DNA from: Pseudomonadota bacterium
GTDB taxonomy: Bacteria > Myxococcota > Myxococcia > Myxococcales > Myxococcaceae
Assembly: GCA_023426545.1 (NCBI GenBank)
Contig: JAFAAN010000012.1
Coordinates: 1-64,000, forward strand
Reading direction: 5' to 3'
Length of the DNA stretch: 64,000 nt
The notes under the pieces were generated by a model. The model did not search any database, had not been told where the DNA came from, and worked only from the letters and a program-made list of their open reading frames with translations. Within the stretch, counting starts at the first letter, position 1, and each line of letters opens with the position of its first letter. The position numbers and the translations under genes are program-made. Positions 24,288-33,313 of this stretch are shown piece after piece.

Positions 24288-26066
24288 CTACGCCTGTCCG
24301 GGGGCGTCCTCCCAGGGGGCACCGAGCCACGCCTCGTATGCCGCCTTCTGGGCGTCGGTGGGGCGCTCCACCCGCGCCAGCCACGCGGCCTCCGCGGGCT
24401 TCGCGCCCAGCACCACGGGGATGTCCAGCAGCCTGTCCCGCCGGAAGACGGTGAGCCGCACCGTCTCACCGGGCCTGCGGTCCTCGCAGCGGCCCAGCAG
24501 GCTGTTCCCATCCACCCGCCAGCCATCCAGGGCGACCAGCTCGTCCTCCACGTAGAGGCCGGCCTCCTGCGCGGGCGAGCCGTCCTGCACCACGGAGATG
24601 GCGCCGTTGGCCCGGATGGTGAGGCCCAGCCAGCCTCGGGGGCGTCCTTCGCCGGTCCTGCCTCGCGGCGGCGGCGTGCCGCCCTTGTCGCCGGCGGACT
24701 CGCGCGGCCGGAAGCACACCTCCAGGCCCACGTGCGAGAACACGGAGTAATCCAGCTCCTGCGTGGTGCGCAGCGCCCGGTCGAAGAAGGGGGTGAGGTC
24801 CACGCCCGCCACCTCGCTCGCCGCGGCCTCCACGCCGTCCTCCGGGACGCCGGAGCCGTCGCCGTAGCGCTGCCACAGGAGGCGCACGACGTCGTCCAGG
24901 CTCCGGGTGTCGCCCGTGGCGCGGCGGATCTCCAGGTCGAGCAGCGCGGAGACGACCTCGCCCTTGAGGTAGTAGGAGATGGCGCTGTTGGGCGAGTTCT
25001 CGTCCGGGCGATAGTGCTTCACCCACGTGACGAGCGAGGCCTCCGTCAGCGTCTGCACCCGCCGCCCTGGCGTGGACTGCAGCAGGGTGAGCGTCTCGCC
25101 CAGGCGCGTGAGGTAGCGCGACGCGGTCATCAGCCCGGCGCGCCGCACGAAGAGGTTGTCGTAGTAGGCGGTGGTGCCCTCGAAGGCCCACAGCAGCGTG
25201 GTGTAGTTCTCCTGCGCGTAGTCGAAGGGCACCAGCGCGCGAGGCATCACCCGCTTGACGAACCACAGGTGGAAGTACTCGTGCGCCACCAGGGTGAGCA
25301 GGTCCTCCCAGCCGCGGCTGCTGGAGAGCCCGGCGCGCGGGAAGAGCAGGGCGGTGCTTGCCTTGTGCTCCAGCCCCCCGCGCCCCCGGTCCGTCAGGTA
25401 CAGCAGGATGAGATAGCGCGGCGTGGGCAGCTCGCCGAACACGCGGGCCTGGCACTCGCAGATGCGCTGGAACTCCGCGCACAGCCGCTCCGGGTCCGGC
25501 ACGGTGTCGCCCCACACCACGACCTCGTGCGGCACGCCCTCCACGCTGAAGGTGAGCGGCGTGTGGGGGCCCACCTCGAAGGGGCTGTCCGCCAACTCGT
25601 CGTAGTCGCGCGCGATGAAGGTGCTCGCGCGCTGGCCCAGGGCACAGAACGACCTCCAGCCCTGGGGCGCGTCCACCGTGACGTGGTGCTCCAGCCCTCG
25701 CGTGGCCTCCGTGTAGAGGAAGGTCGCGGCGCCGTTGAAGTAGGCGTGGGAGCCGTCCAGGTGGTTGGTGCGCACCGTCAGCTCGTTGGCGTAGACGCGG
25801 TAGCGCAGCGTGACGGCCAGCCCCTTCGCGTCCACCCGCCACGTCCGCTTGTCCACGCGCCGCACGGGCAGGGGCGAGCCGTCCGGCGCGTGGGCCGTGA
25901 CGTCCTGCACCTGCCGAGAGAATTCGCGCACCAGGTAGCTTCCCGGCGTCCACACCGGCATCACGGCATCGAGCGCCTCGGGGCCTCCGGGAAAGGAGGC
26001 CTCCACCTCGAGGAGGTGCGAGTGCGGCCGGGGCATGGAGACGCGATAGCGGACGGCTGGGTGCAT
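24288..26066 (-). CDS. M61 family metallopeptidase with C-terminal PDZ
   Basis: 592 residues. Zinc peptidase related to glycyl aminopeptidase. N-terminal domain includes MPVWTPGSYLVREFSR. The active-site HEYFH is at residues 262-266, followed by WVKHYRPDENSPNSAISYYLKG, a family hallmark. Near residues 480-560 comes a PDZ domain (LGLTIRANGAISVVQDGSPAQ, AGLYVEDELVALDGW). No signal peptide is evident, so it may be cytosolic. Starts at ATG 26066, 31 bases after the end of the rRNA methyltransferase gene on the same strand. Confidence 0.9.
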   Translation of the reverse strand: MHPAVRYRVSMPRPHSHLLEVEASFPGGPEALDAVMPVWTPGSYLVREFSRQVQDVTAHAPDGSPLPVRRVDKRTWRVDAKGLAVTLRYRVYANELTVRTNHLDGSHAYFNGAATFLYTEATRGLEHHVTVDAPQGWRSFCALGQRASTFIARDYDELADSPFEVGPHTPLTFSVEGVPHEVVVWGDTVPDPERLCAEFQRICECQARVFGELPTPRYLILLYLTDRGRGGLEHKASTALLFPRAGLSSSRGWEDLLTLVAHEYFHLWFVKRVMPRALVPFDYAQENYTTLLWAFEGTTAYYDNLFVRRAGLMTASRYLTRLGETLTLLQSTPGRRVQTLTEASLVTWVKHYRPDENSPNSAISYYLKGEVVSALLDLEIRRATGDTRSLDDVVRLLWQRYGDGSGVPEDGVEAAASEVAGVDLTPFFDRALRTTQELDYSVFSHVGLEVCFRPRESAGDKGGTPPPRGRTGEGRPRGWLGLTIRANGAISVVQDGSPAQEAGLYVEDELVALDGWRVDGNSLLGRCEDRRPGETVRLTVFRRDRLLDIPVVLGAKPAEAAWLARVERPTDAQKAAYEAWLGAPWEDAPGQA

Positions 26067-26097
26067 GAGCGAAGTCTCTCTTCCCCCCGGCCCCAGG

Positions 26098-27516
26098 CTA
26101 CTTCGCCCGGACGAGGACTGCTCCGAAGAAGCCGTCCGTCCCGTGCGTATGCGGCGCCAGGCGCAGGAAGGGGCCTGGGCCCACCTTCTCCGCCAGCTCG
26201 GGCCCCAGCAGCTCGGCCACGGGCTTCACCGTGAAGTCGGGGTGCCTGGCGAGGAAGTCCTCCACCACGCCCTCGTTCTCCTCCCGCAGCACGCTGCACG
26301 TGCCGTAGATGAGCCGGCCGCCCGGCTTCACAAGCATGGCGAAGCGCGCGAGCAGGGCCTTCTGCCGGCCCACGTGCATCTCCAGGTCCTCGGGCGTGAG
26401 CCGGTAGCGCGCGTCGGGCTTGCGGCGGAAGGTGCCGGTGCCGCTGCACGGCGCGTCCACCAGCACCCGGTCCGCCTTACCCTTGAGGGACGTCAGCGCG
26501 GCGTCGGCCTCCGGGCCCTCGTGGGGGATGAGCTGGGTGCGCACGTTATGGACGCCCGCGCGGCGCGCGCGCTTCTTGAGGTCCTCCATGCGCCGCTCTT
26601 CCACGTCCAGCGCGTGCAGGTCGCCCCGGTTCTTCATCTGCGCGGCCAGCTGCAACGTCTTGCCGCCGGCGCCCGCGCACGCGTCCACCACGCGCGTGGG
26701 GGGCGCGTCCACCAGCATGCCCAGCAGCTGGCTGCCCTCGTCCTGGAGCTCCATGAGCCCCTCGCGGAAGCTCTCCAGCGAGAAGGCGTTGATGCGCGTC
26801 TCCAGCACCAGCCCCAGGGGCGACAGAGGCGTGGGCGTCACCTCCACGGATTCGGCGCGCAGCCGCTGGGCCAGGGCGTCGCGGTCGCCCTTGAGGAGGT
26901 TGGTGCGGGCGACCAGGGGGGCGCGCTCGTTCATCGCCTCCGCGGCGCGTGCGGCGTCCCGGCCGAAGGTCGCCAGGAAACGCTCGGCGAGGAAGTCCGG
27001 CAGCGACGCGGCGATGGGAAACTGCTCCCGGGGCGGCAGGGCCTCCAGGACGGCGGCGGCCTCCGGCAGCGTGCCCAGGGCGGCGGCGTCCGGGGGGGCC
27101 AGGGCGGACTGCCGGGCGACCAGGGCGTGGGGCTCTCCGTAGAGGACGCGCGAGGCCGCCAGCCGGAGGACGTCCTGACGCGAGGTGTCCAGCGCATTGA
27201 AGCGCGGATGGGCCCTGGACAGCAGGAAGTCCACGGTGCGCTGACGGCGCAGCAGGCCGTAGACCCGCTCGGCCACGGCGCGGCGCTCGTTGGAGTAGAG
27301 GTTGGCCTTGCGGCGCAGGGTAAAGTCCAGGGCCCGGTCCGCCATGCGGCCTTCGTGCCGGACCGAGCCGTAGGCCTCCAGGCAGGCCTGGAGCACCAGG
27401 TCCTCGCGCAGGGGCCGCTCGGGGCGCTCGGAGGGGGCGGGTTTCTTCCCAGCCGGTGCGCTGGACTTCTTCGGGGCCGACCGCGAGGGCGGGCGGGACT
27501 TGCGATGGGTGGCCAT
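26098..27516 (-). CDS. RsmB-like rRNA (cytosine-C5) methyltransferase
   Basis: 472 residues. SAM-dependent RNA m5C methyltransferase of the Fmu/Sun/NOL1 family. A basic, Ser/Pro-rich N-terminus (~35 residues) precedes a NusB-like helical domain (about 40-170). The catalytic domain has VVDACAGAGGKTLQLA (SAM loop), VLVDAPCSGTGTFRRKPD and YGTCSVLREENE. These two segments supply the two cysteines that form and release the covalent intermediate. E. coli RsmB modifies C967 of 16S rRNA; the exact target here is inferred from the family. Confidence 0.85.
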   Translation of the reverse strand: MATHRKSRPPSRSAPKKSSAPAGKKPAPSERPERPLREDLVLQACLEAYGSVRHEGRMADRALDFTLRRKANLYSNERRAVAERVYGLLRRQRTVDFLLSRAHPRFNALDTSRQDVLRLAASRVLYGEPHALVARQSALAPPDAAALGTLPEAAAVLEALPPREQFPIAASLPDFLAERFLATFGRDAARAAEAMNERAPLVARTNLLKGDRDALAQRLRAESVEVTPTPLSPLGLVLETRINAFSLESFREGLMELQDEGSQLLGMLVDAPPTRVVDACAGAGGKTLQLAAQMKNRGDLHALDVEERRMEDLKKRARRAGVHNVRTQLIPHEGPEADAALTSLKGKADRVLVDAPCSGTGTFRRKPDARYRLTPEDLEMHVGRQKALLARFAMLVKPGGRLIYGTCSVLREENEGVVEDFLARHPDFTVKPVAELLGPELAEKVGPGPFLRLAPHTHGTDGFFGAVLVRAK

Positions 27517-27608
27517 GACGGAATGCGGCTTTGCATTCCCCAGGCCGCGTTGACAAGCGCGGAAAGCAAATCCGCCCCTGGGAGGGGCGGCCCCGGCCGG
27601 GAGGGCGC

Positions 27609-29237
27609 CTACCTGCGGCGCCGGTAGAGGAGCCCGGAGGCCAGCAGGGCCAGCGCGACCGGGAGGAGGGTGGCCGTGGGCCCCGCGGCGCAGCCGCCCG
27701 ATGACCCCTGGCCGCCGCCGGGTGCCTCCGGCGTGCCCACGTCCGGCGTCCCGGCGTCCGGGGGCGGCGTGCCCGGGTCCGGCGTCCCATCCCCGCCGTC
27801 GGAGGACTGCCCCTGCGTCACCTGGACCAGGGCCGTGGCCGTCTGCTTCACGGTGCCCTGGGTGGCGGTGGCCGTCACCGTGTACTGCCCGGGCATGGCG
27901 AAGACGTACTCCACCACCTCACCCTCGGCCGCGCCGCCGTCGCCGAAGTCCCACGTCACCGCCGCGCCCGGGAGCGATGGCTCGGCACGGAAGAGGGCCC
28001 GGTGCGGGGCCACGCCGCGCTCGCCCTCCACGATGAGCTCCAGCTCGCCCGGGGGCTGCGGCGCCTCGGGGGGCAGCTCCTTCTCCAGCGTGAAGCGGTC
28101 CACCGTGCCGCCATCCACGCCCAGCAACTGGGCGGTGAGCTTGCCGCCGACGACCGTCACGTCCAGGAAGCCGTAGGCCGTGTTGTCGCGGATGACGCTC
28201 CAGTCCGGCCGGGCGCTGGTGAGCTGCCGCAGCGTCGCGCCGCCGCCGCCCACCACGAGGTACGGGATGCCGCGCTCCCCCGCGCCCGCGACGGCGTCGC
28301 CCTTCATGGGCTTGCTGCGCTCGTAATTGTGGTCATGGCCGGTCAGCACCAGGTCCACGCCGTACTGCTCCATGATGGGGCCGAAGTGGCGCCGCATGGA
28401 GAGCTGCGAGCCATGCTCACCGCTGGACCAGGGCGGGTGGTGGAAGAAGACAATCTTCCACGGCTGCGTCGAGCCCGCGAGGTCCCGCTCCAGCCAGACC
28501 TTCTGCGCGTCGCGCGTGCAGCGGTCCGGCGACGCCAGCCCCACGGCGCAGTTGGAGTCGAGCGCCACGAAGTGCACATGGCCCCAGTCGAACGAATAGT
28601 ACCGCTCGCTGCCCTCGGGGTTGTTGGTCGGCAGGTAGAGGTTGTTCAGGTAGGGCTGCCCCTGGTCCGTCACGTACTCGTGGTTACCCAGCGCGGCGAA
28701 GAAGGGCACCTCGGCCAGCAGGGCCTCCATCGGCAGGAAGAGGTTGTTCTGGAACTCGGCCTCGGTGCCGCTGCCGTAGGCATTGTCCCCCAGCGCGACG
28801 AACAGCTGTGCCCTCCGCTGGACCATGGCCGCGGCCACCTTCTTCTGGTTCGAGCCGCCCGTGCCGAAGTCTCCCACCGCGACGAAGTGCACGTTGCGCG
28901 TCCCCAGCACGGGCGCCGTGCGGAAGCGCTTGGGGGGCGTGCGCAGGCCACATGCCGACACCTCGTATGTGTACTCGGTGCCGGGCTCCAGGCCGGTGAG
29001 CACGACTGCGTGTGCCTGCCCATGGTCCAGGGAGGTGATGGCCTGGTTGGCCGCTCCCACGCCATAACGCACCTCTGGCGTGCAGTTGGCCGCGAGCCGG
29101 AAGGCGACCGTCGCGGTGTCTGGTCCGACCTTCTGCAGATAAGGGTCCCGGTACAGCGTGCCCGCGCTCGCGGTGCTGGCGACCAGTGTCAGCGCGGCCG
29201 CCAGGGTGGCGAGGTGAAAGGGGGTCTTCTGGTGCAT
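27609..29237 (-). CDS. Secreted purple-acid-phosphatase-like metallophosphoesterase with PKD domain and MYXO-CTERM anchor
   Basis: 542 residues. Signal peptide to about residue 25; fibronectin-like domain (about 28-107, RDPYLQKVGPDTATVAFRL). The metallophosphatase core has every metal ligand motif: VAVGDFG, ALGDNAYG, ALGNHEYV, VFFHHPPWSSGEHG, LVLTGHDHNYERS. A PKD domain (about 390-470, VTWDFGDGG, YVFAMPGQYTVTATA) follows. The tail is a DGGTPDPGTPPPD-like spacer, GGCAAG, hydrophobic helix and RRRR, a MYXO-CTERM anchor. Surface phosphomonoesterase activity is the likely role. It lies just downstream of the VTC/porin operon on the same strand (130 bases away), which may be functionally related. 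Confidence 0.9.
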   Translation of the reverse strand: MHQKTPFHLATLAAALTLVASTASAGTLYRDPYLQKVGPDTATVAFRLAANCTPEVRYGVGAANQAITSLDHGQAHAVVLTGLEPGTEYTYEVSACGLRTPPKRFRTAPVLGTRNVHFVAVGDFGTGGSNQKKVAAAMVQRRAQLFVALGDNAYGSGTEAEFQNNLFLPMEALLAEVPFFAALGNHEYVTDQGQPYLNNLYLPTNNPEGSERYYSFDWGHVHFVALDSNCAVGLASPDRCTRDAQKVWLERDLAGSTQPWKIVFFHHPPWSSGEHGSQLSMRRHFGPIMEQYGVDLVLTGHDHNYERSKPMKGDAVAGAGERGIPYLVVGGGGATLRQLTSARPDWSVIRDNTAYGFLDVTVVGGKLTAQLLGVDGGTVDRFTLEKELPPEAPQPPGELELIVEGERGVAPHRALFRAEPSLPGAAVTWDFGDGGAAEGEVVEYVFAMPGQYTVTATATQGTVKQTATALVQVTQGQSSDGGDGTPDPGTPPPDAGTPDVGTPEAPGGGQGSSGGCAAGPTATLLPVALALLASGLLYRRRR

Positions 29238-29367
29238 GCGGCCTCCTCCCGGACAAGCTCGGGATAGAGGCGCAACCGTTCAACCGCTGACCTTCATCCT
29301 GCCCCTACCCGGAAGCGGAGACGGCGGAGCGAGCCCACGCGCGCCCGCCACCTCCCCGGGCTCGACC

Positions 29368-30153
29368 CTACCGCTGGATGTCGAATGAGGCCAGGTCCTC
29401 GGTGCGCTCTCCCTCCTCGCGCACCTTCCCGATGCCGGGAACGAGCCAGTAGACGCGCGTCTTGTCCTGCTTCACCTCGCCGTGTTTGTTGACCTTGTCG
29501 CGCTGAATCTTGACGGCGTTGGTGAAGGTGCCGGCCCGCGTCTGCACCGTCACGCCTGACTCCAGCACCTTCCAGAGGTAGGTCGGGTCCTTCTGCTCGC
29601 GGGTGCCGTCGCCCAGGGTGATGTACTCGAGCACGTCGCTCTTGTACGTCCAGGGCAGGGCGTCCGGGAGCGAGGCCACGGACTTCACCGTGGCGGGGTT
29701 CCAGGTGGTGGACCGGATCTGCTGTCCGTCCCGGAAATCATCCTCGCGCAGGCGCACGACGAGCCCATTGGTGAGCTCCACCTGCCACGAGTACTCCTCG
29801 TAGACGAAGCCGTTTTGAACGCGGTCCTGCCGGCTGTGCACCTGGATGGCGTTGACGCCGGGCTGACCGGGGACCTCACCCGGGCCCACCACCGTCACCT
29901 GCTTCTGGAAGTTGCCGTGGACAGGGTCTTGAATGTCGTAGACCCACGTGGAGCCCGCGCTCAGCGGCCACAAGGTCCGCGACAAGGTGGGCTCTTCTTC
30001 ATTGCCCTGTTCGCCGGGGGCATCCGGGTTCACCGGCTCACCCGGGAGCCCCCCTCCGGGCGCCGGGCCCGGAGGGTCGCCACCGGGCAGACTGTTGCCA
30101 CCACACGCCACCAACCACCCCGCTGCGAACACGGCCACCCAGCTGCGCCTCAT
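29368..30153 (-). CDS. Lipoprotein, last gene of the VTC/porin operon
   Basis: 261 residues. Signal peptide MRRSWVAVFAAGWLVAC ends in a lipobox Cys, followed by a Gly/Pro-rich linker. The soluble domain (about 60-261) contains LSAGSTWVYDIQ, VRLREDDFRDGQQI and TFTNAVKIQRDK. This pattern is common in secreted bacterial lipoproteins whose function is undefined. ATG 30153 overlaps the DUF4956 gene stop (ATGA) and has GGGAGGAG upstream, so it is the fifth gene of the operon. No enzyme motif seen. Confidence 0.75.
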   Translation of the reverse strand: MRRSWVAVFAAGWLVACGGNSLPGGDPPGPAPGGGLPGEPVNPDAPGEQGNEEEPTLSRTLWPLSAGSTWVYDIQDPVHGNFQKQVTVVGPGEVPGQPGVNAIQVHSRQDRVQNGFVYEEYSWQVELTNGLVVRLREDDFRDGQQIRSTTWNPATVKSVASLPDALPWTYKSDVLEYITLGDGTREQKDPTYLWKVLESGVTVQTRAGTFTNAVKIQRDKVNKHGEVKQDKTRVYWLVPGIGKVREEGERTEDLASFDIQR

Positions 30154-30860
30154 ACCCGCTCCTCCCGTGTGCTGCTCCTCGGCTCCACCGCCGTCCACCG
30201 CAGGCCGCGCAGGGGCGAACCCTCCGTGCAGCCCAGCGCCGCCGCCAGGGAGCCCGGCTCCCGTTCCTCCACTTCCAATTCCAGCCGCCGCCCGTCGAAG
30301 TCGAGCGCGCAGCTCATCACCAGGATGTTCCGCTCTCCCAGCGCGCGCCGCAGCGCGGCCTCCGCGCTCAACAGGTCGTCCGAGTGCGCTGACAGCACCA
30401 GGCGCTGCTTCGGCGCACCTGGCGGCTCCTCGCGGCTGACCAGGTCCAGGACGAAGAGCAGCGCCACGACGAACAGCGTCCCGATGGAGGCCAGCCCCAG
30501 GCTGCCGTGCCCGCAGGCCATGCCCAGGCCAATCATCAGGAAGAGGATGGCCGCGTCGCGCGGGTCCTTGAGCCCCGAGCGGAACCGCACGAAGCCGCCC
30601 AGTCCCACCAGCCCGAAGGCCTTCGCCAGGCTGTCACCGATGACGGCGGTGATGACCGCCGCCGCCGCACACAGCAGCACCTGCGCCTGAATCATGTCCG
30701 CCTTGGGCAGCGCCCGCTTCATGAGCAGACGCCAGGGTCGCAGCGACAGCAGCGCGCCGATGAGGGCCGCCGCCAGCATCCGCGGGAGCATCGCGGCGAT
30801 GGGCAGCGTGCTGAGCTCCGCCTTCGCGCCATCGATGAGGGCTGAGAACGGGGTATCCAT
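30150..30860 (-). CDS. DUF4956 membrane protein
   Basis: 236 residues. Three or four membrane helices in the first ~145 residues (MLPRMLAAALIGALLSL, VLLCAAAAVITAVIGDSLAKA, GTLFVVALLFVLDLV) with the conserved GLVGLGGFVRFRSGLKDPRD and FLMIGLGMACGHG loops of DUF4956. A cytosolic alpha/beta domain follows. Family knowledge: DUF4956 genes often sit beside VTC-type polyphosphate polymerase genes in bacteria, as here. Starts 9 bases after the kinase-fusion stop. It could be the membrane partner that handles the polymerase product, but that is inference. Confidence 0.8.
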   Translation of the reverse strand: MDTPFSALIDGAKAELSTLPIAAMLPRMLAAALIGALLSLRPWRLLMKRALPKADMIQAQVLLCAAAAVITAVIGDSLAKAFGLVGLGGFVRFRSGLKDPRDAAILFLMIGLGMACGHGSLGLASIGTLFVVALLFVLDLVSREEPPGAPKQRLVLSAHSDDLLSAEAALRRALGERNILVMSCALDFDGRRLELEVEEREPGSLAAALGCTEGSPLRGLRWTAVEPRSSTREERV

Positions 30861-30869
30861 GGCGCGGGC

Positions 30870-32576
30870 CTAGACCTCCACCCGCGCGGCGGCATCCGCG
30901 TCGAGCCGGTGTGTACTCACGGGGCGTGAGGCCAGCGTCCGCGCGGTGGCGATTACGGCGTAGGCGTTGCGTAGCGGCGGCAACCTGCCGGGATTCGCGG
31001 CCAATACGCGCTCGATGAGCGCCTGCGCATGGGGCCCCAGCGGCAGGCCCCGCAGCGAGGACACCGCCGTGGAGGGCCAGCGCTCCAGGTGCTCCACGCG
31101 CAGCTTCCAGGCGCGCGGGGTGTCCATGCCGTCCACGGAGTCCAATGCCTCCTTGGTCAACGGTGCGCCGCGCTCGCGCAGCGCCCAGGCTTCATCCGTG
31201 TCCAGGCCTGTCAACGAGCGGAGCACCAGCTTCAGTGCCTTGCCCGCCAGCGCCTCGCGCACGCCTCGGGCCACCGGCGTGTCCAGACCCTGGGTGCTGC
31301 GCAGCACGGCGAGCCGGTCGTGCTGCAACAGCACCTCGCGCAGCGCGTCGGCGCGGCTCCCGGCCAGCCCGATGAGGCTGCGGGCCACGTCCGCGTACAG
31401 CTCGCGCGCCATGCCGGCCTCGCGCACCACCCAGGCCTCTTCGCAGTCCTGTCCGGCGAGCCCCGCGAGCACCTCGGCCAGCCGTCCGTCCCGCAGCGCG
31501 CGTTCGCGCAGGGCCCAGGCCTGGGGCGCGCCGTCATGCTTGAGGCTCGCGAGCACCTCGGCGGGGGCGCGCGCGTAGAGCCGCTGGCGCAGCATGGCCG
31601 CGCGCGTGCCCGTCAGCCCCGTGAGACCGAAGGCCACCTCGGCCGGAGCCCGCTCGGCCAGCACCTCGCGCAGCTCCAGGGCGGGCGGGTCGTCCAGGCC
31701 ATTCAGGCCACGTGCGATGAGGCCGGGGAAGCGCTCGGCGAAGGTCAGGCGCCGCTGGTGCGCGGGCAGCCCGGGGATGCCGTTGAGCAGCCACGCCGCC
31801 AGCGCGGGCTCTCGCTGCTCCACCTCGTCCAGGGCCTGGAAGAAGCGCTCCTCCATGTCTTGGATGGTGATGGGGGCCGCCGGGCGACGGCTGCCCGACG
31901 CCGGGACGATTCGCTGCACGTGCTGCTCGCGTCCCTCCAACCGGGCCACCACGGCGTCCACCAGGCGTTGCTCCAGCACGCGCAGGGGCACGTCGTTGTT
32001 CTCCAGGATGAGCCAGCGCCGCGGGTCCTGCCGCGCCATCTCCAGGAAGGCCTCGCGCACACGCACCGCCAGCCCCGCGCCGGCCAGCCCCTTGCGACTG
32101 TCGTTGCCATGGACGCGCCGGCTCTGGAGCTTGCCCAGGCGCTTGCGCAGGCGCGCCAGGTCCGGGTCCACGTCCACCAGGATGACGAGGTCGGGCCAGT
32201 GGCCCTGCGAGGCCAGCTCACACGCCGCGCGCAGCGCCTCCAGGGGGAGCCCGCGGCCACCGCCACTCAGCGCCAGTTGCGAGTACAGGTATCGGTCGGT
32301 GATGCACACCTCGCCTCGGGCCAGCGCGGGGGCAATCACTTCCTCCAGCTGTTGGGCATCCCGCGCCAGATTGAGGAAGAACTCAGCGTGCGGCGACATC
32401 TCCAGCAGCCGCGAGTCGCGCGTCAACTCCCGCACTCGCCGCGCCGTGTGCGCCTGAAGCTCTCCTCCCTCCCGCGCATGCGCCACCCGGTAGCCCAGGC
32501 GCTTGAGCTTCGTGGCCAGCAGGTTGGAGAGCGTCGTCTTGCCGCTGCCATCAATCCCTTCGAAGTCGATGAACAC
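30870..32576 (-). CDS. Thymidylate-kinase-like domain fused to helical repeats
   Basis: 568 residues. Residues 1-215 are a P-loop nucleotide kinase of the dTMP kinase type: FEGIDGSGKTT (5-15), EVCITDRYLYSQLALSGGGR with DRY at 94-96, and a basic LID-like stretch (KRLGKLQSRRVHGN). The rest, from about residue 270, is a run of about eight helical repeats of 26-32 residues with the theme GLDTxxAxxLRExLxxxxxxEVLxxLxGL. This fusion is not a normal Tmk, which ends near 210 residues. Starts at GTG 32576, six bases after the VTC gene. Its place between a VTC polymerase and DUF4956 suggests a role other than routine dTTP supply. Confidence 0.8.
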   Translation of the reverse strand: MFIDFEGIDGSGKTTLSNLLATKLKRLGYRVAHAREGGELQAHTARRVRELTRDSRLLEMSPHAEFFLNLARDAQQLEEVIAPALARGEVCITDRYLYSQLALSGGGRGLPLEALRAACELASQGHWPDLVILVDVDPDLARLRKRLGKLQSRRVHGNDSRKGLAGAGLAVRVREAFLEMARQDPRRWLILENNDVPLRVLEQRLVDAVVARLEGREQHVQRIVPASGSRRPAAPITIQDMEERFFQALDEVEQREPALAAWLLNGIPGLPAHQRRLTFAERFPGLIARGLNGLDDPPALELREVLAERAPAEVAFGLTGLTGTRAAMLRQRLYARAPAEVLASLKHDGAPQAWALRERALRDGRLAEVLAGLAGQDCEEAWVVREAGMARELYADVARSLIGLAGSRADALREVLLQHDRLAVLRSTQGLDTPVARGVREALAGKALKLVLRSLTGLDTDEAWALRERGAPLTKEALDSVDGMDTPRAWKLRVEHLERWPSTAVSSLRGLPLGPHAQALIERVLAANPGRLPPLRNAYAVIATARTLASRPVSTHRLDADAAARVEV

Positions 32577-32582
32577 TGTGCC

Positions 32583-33296
32583 CTATCCCCCTGCGACGCC
32601 GTCCGTGGCGAAGGTGTGGAGCTTCGTCATGCCCTCTGCGAACTTGCTGTAGGCGGTCGCTCCACCCGCCTGGAGTGCCGCCAGCCATTCGGGCAGCGCG
32701 TGCCCGAGGTGCTTCACTTCCACCACCACCCGAGGCTCCACCCACTGCGCGGGCGCCAGTCGCTCCGCCGTCAGCGGAAGCTGGGACAGCGCCTGCTCGG
32801 CGGCAATCCGGTGGTAGCGGATGTCCCAGTCCACCGTCACCCGCCATGCCCGCGACGACTGGTACACGTGACGCGTGTACGTCACCGCCAGCACCGGGCC
32901 GAGGCTGCCGCCGACGATGAGCGGCAGCAGGCTGGCGCCGCCGTGGAGCGCGCGCCCCAGCTCCGAGCGGGGCACCCAGACGCGGCGCTTCCGCGTCAGG
33001 CCGCGCCGCTCGCGCTTCACCTCCAGCACCACCCGCGCCGCGCCGCTGGCGCCCAGGTCGGGCGAGTATTCCTTGGTCCGGACCTTGAGGCAGTCGCCTG
33101 GAGTTCGCATCGCCCGCGCCGCCAGCGGTTGCCCGGGACGGTCGAAGTACACGGACACGATGCGCGTGGGAGACGGCCAGAGCCCGTCCAGTTCCAGCGA
33201 CAGGCGTGTGCACAGCGCCGCGGCCGTCCGGGCCTCCAGCACCAGCTTGAACTCCCGACGAAGCCTGGTGACCTCACCTTCCGCGAACGACAGCAT
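32583..33296 (-). CDS. VTC-domain polyphosphate polymerase-like protein
   Basis: 237 residues, entirely a VTC (CYTH-superfamily tunnel) domain. The conserved ring of charged residues is present: REFK (E15, K17), SVYFD, KVRTKEY (K71, R73), LEVKRERRGLTRKRRV (E92, K94, basic cluster), YTRHVY (R142), TVDWDIRY, VVEVKHLG (E193, K195) and SKFAEGM (K218). In yeast Vtc4 the same motifs bind ATP and polyphosphate and polymerise phosphate. No SPX or membrane part is present; the DUF4956 protein two genes downstream may supply the membrane. ATG 33296 is supported by GGAGAG. It lies 17 bases after the porin gene. Confidence 0.88.
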   Translation of the reverse strand: MLSFAEGEVTRLRREFKLVLEARTAAALCTRLSLELDGLWPSPTRIVSVYFDRPGQPLAARAMRTPGDCLKVRTKEYSPDLGASGAARVVLEVKRERRGLTRKRRVWVPRSELGRALHGGASLLPLIVGGSLGPVLAVTYTRHVYQSSRAWRVTVDWDIRYHRIAAEQALSQLPLTAERLAPAQWVEPRVVVEVKHLGHALPEWLAALQAGGATAYSKFAEGMTKLHTFATDGVAGG

Positions 33297-33313
33297 CGTT
33301 GGACTCTCCGTGC

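Noticed and set aside
22875..26234. A 1119-codon plus-strand frame opposite the zinc-finger/TPR and M61 genes
   Set aside because: His/Gln/Arg-rich antisense shadow of two genes with clear active-site motifs.
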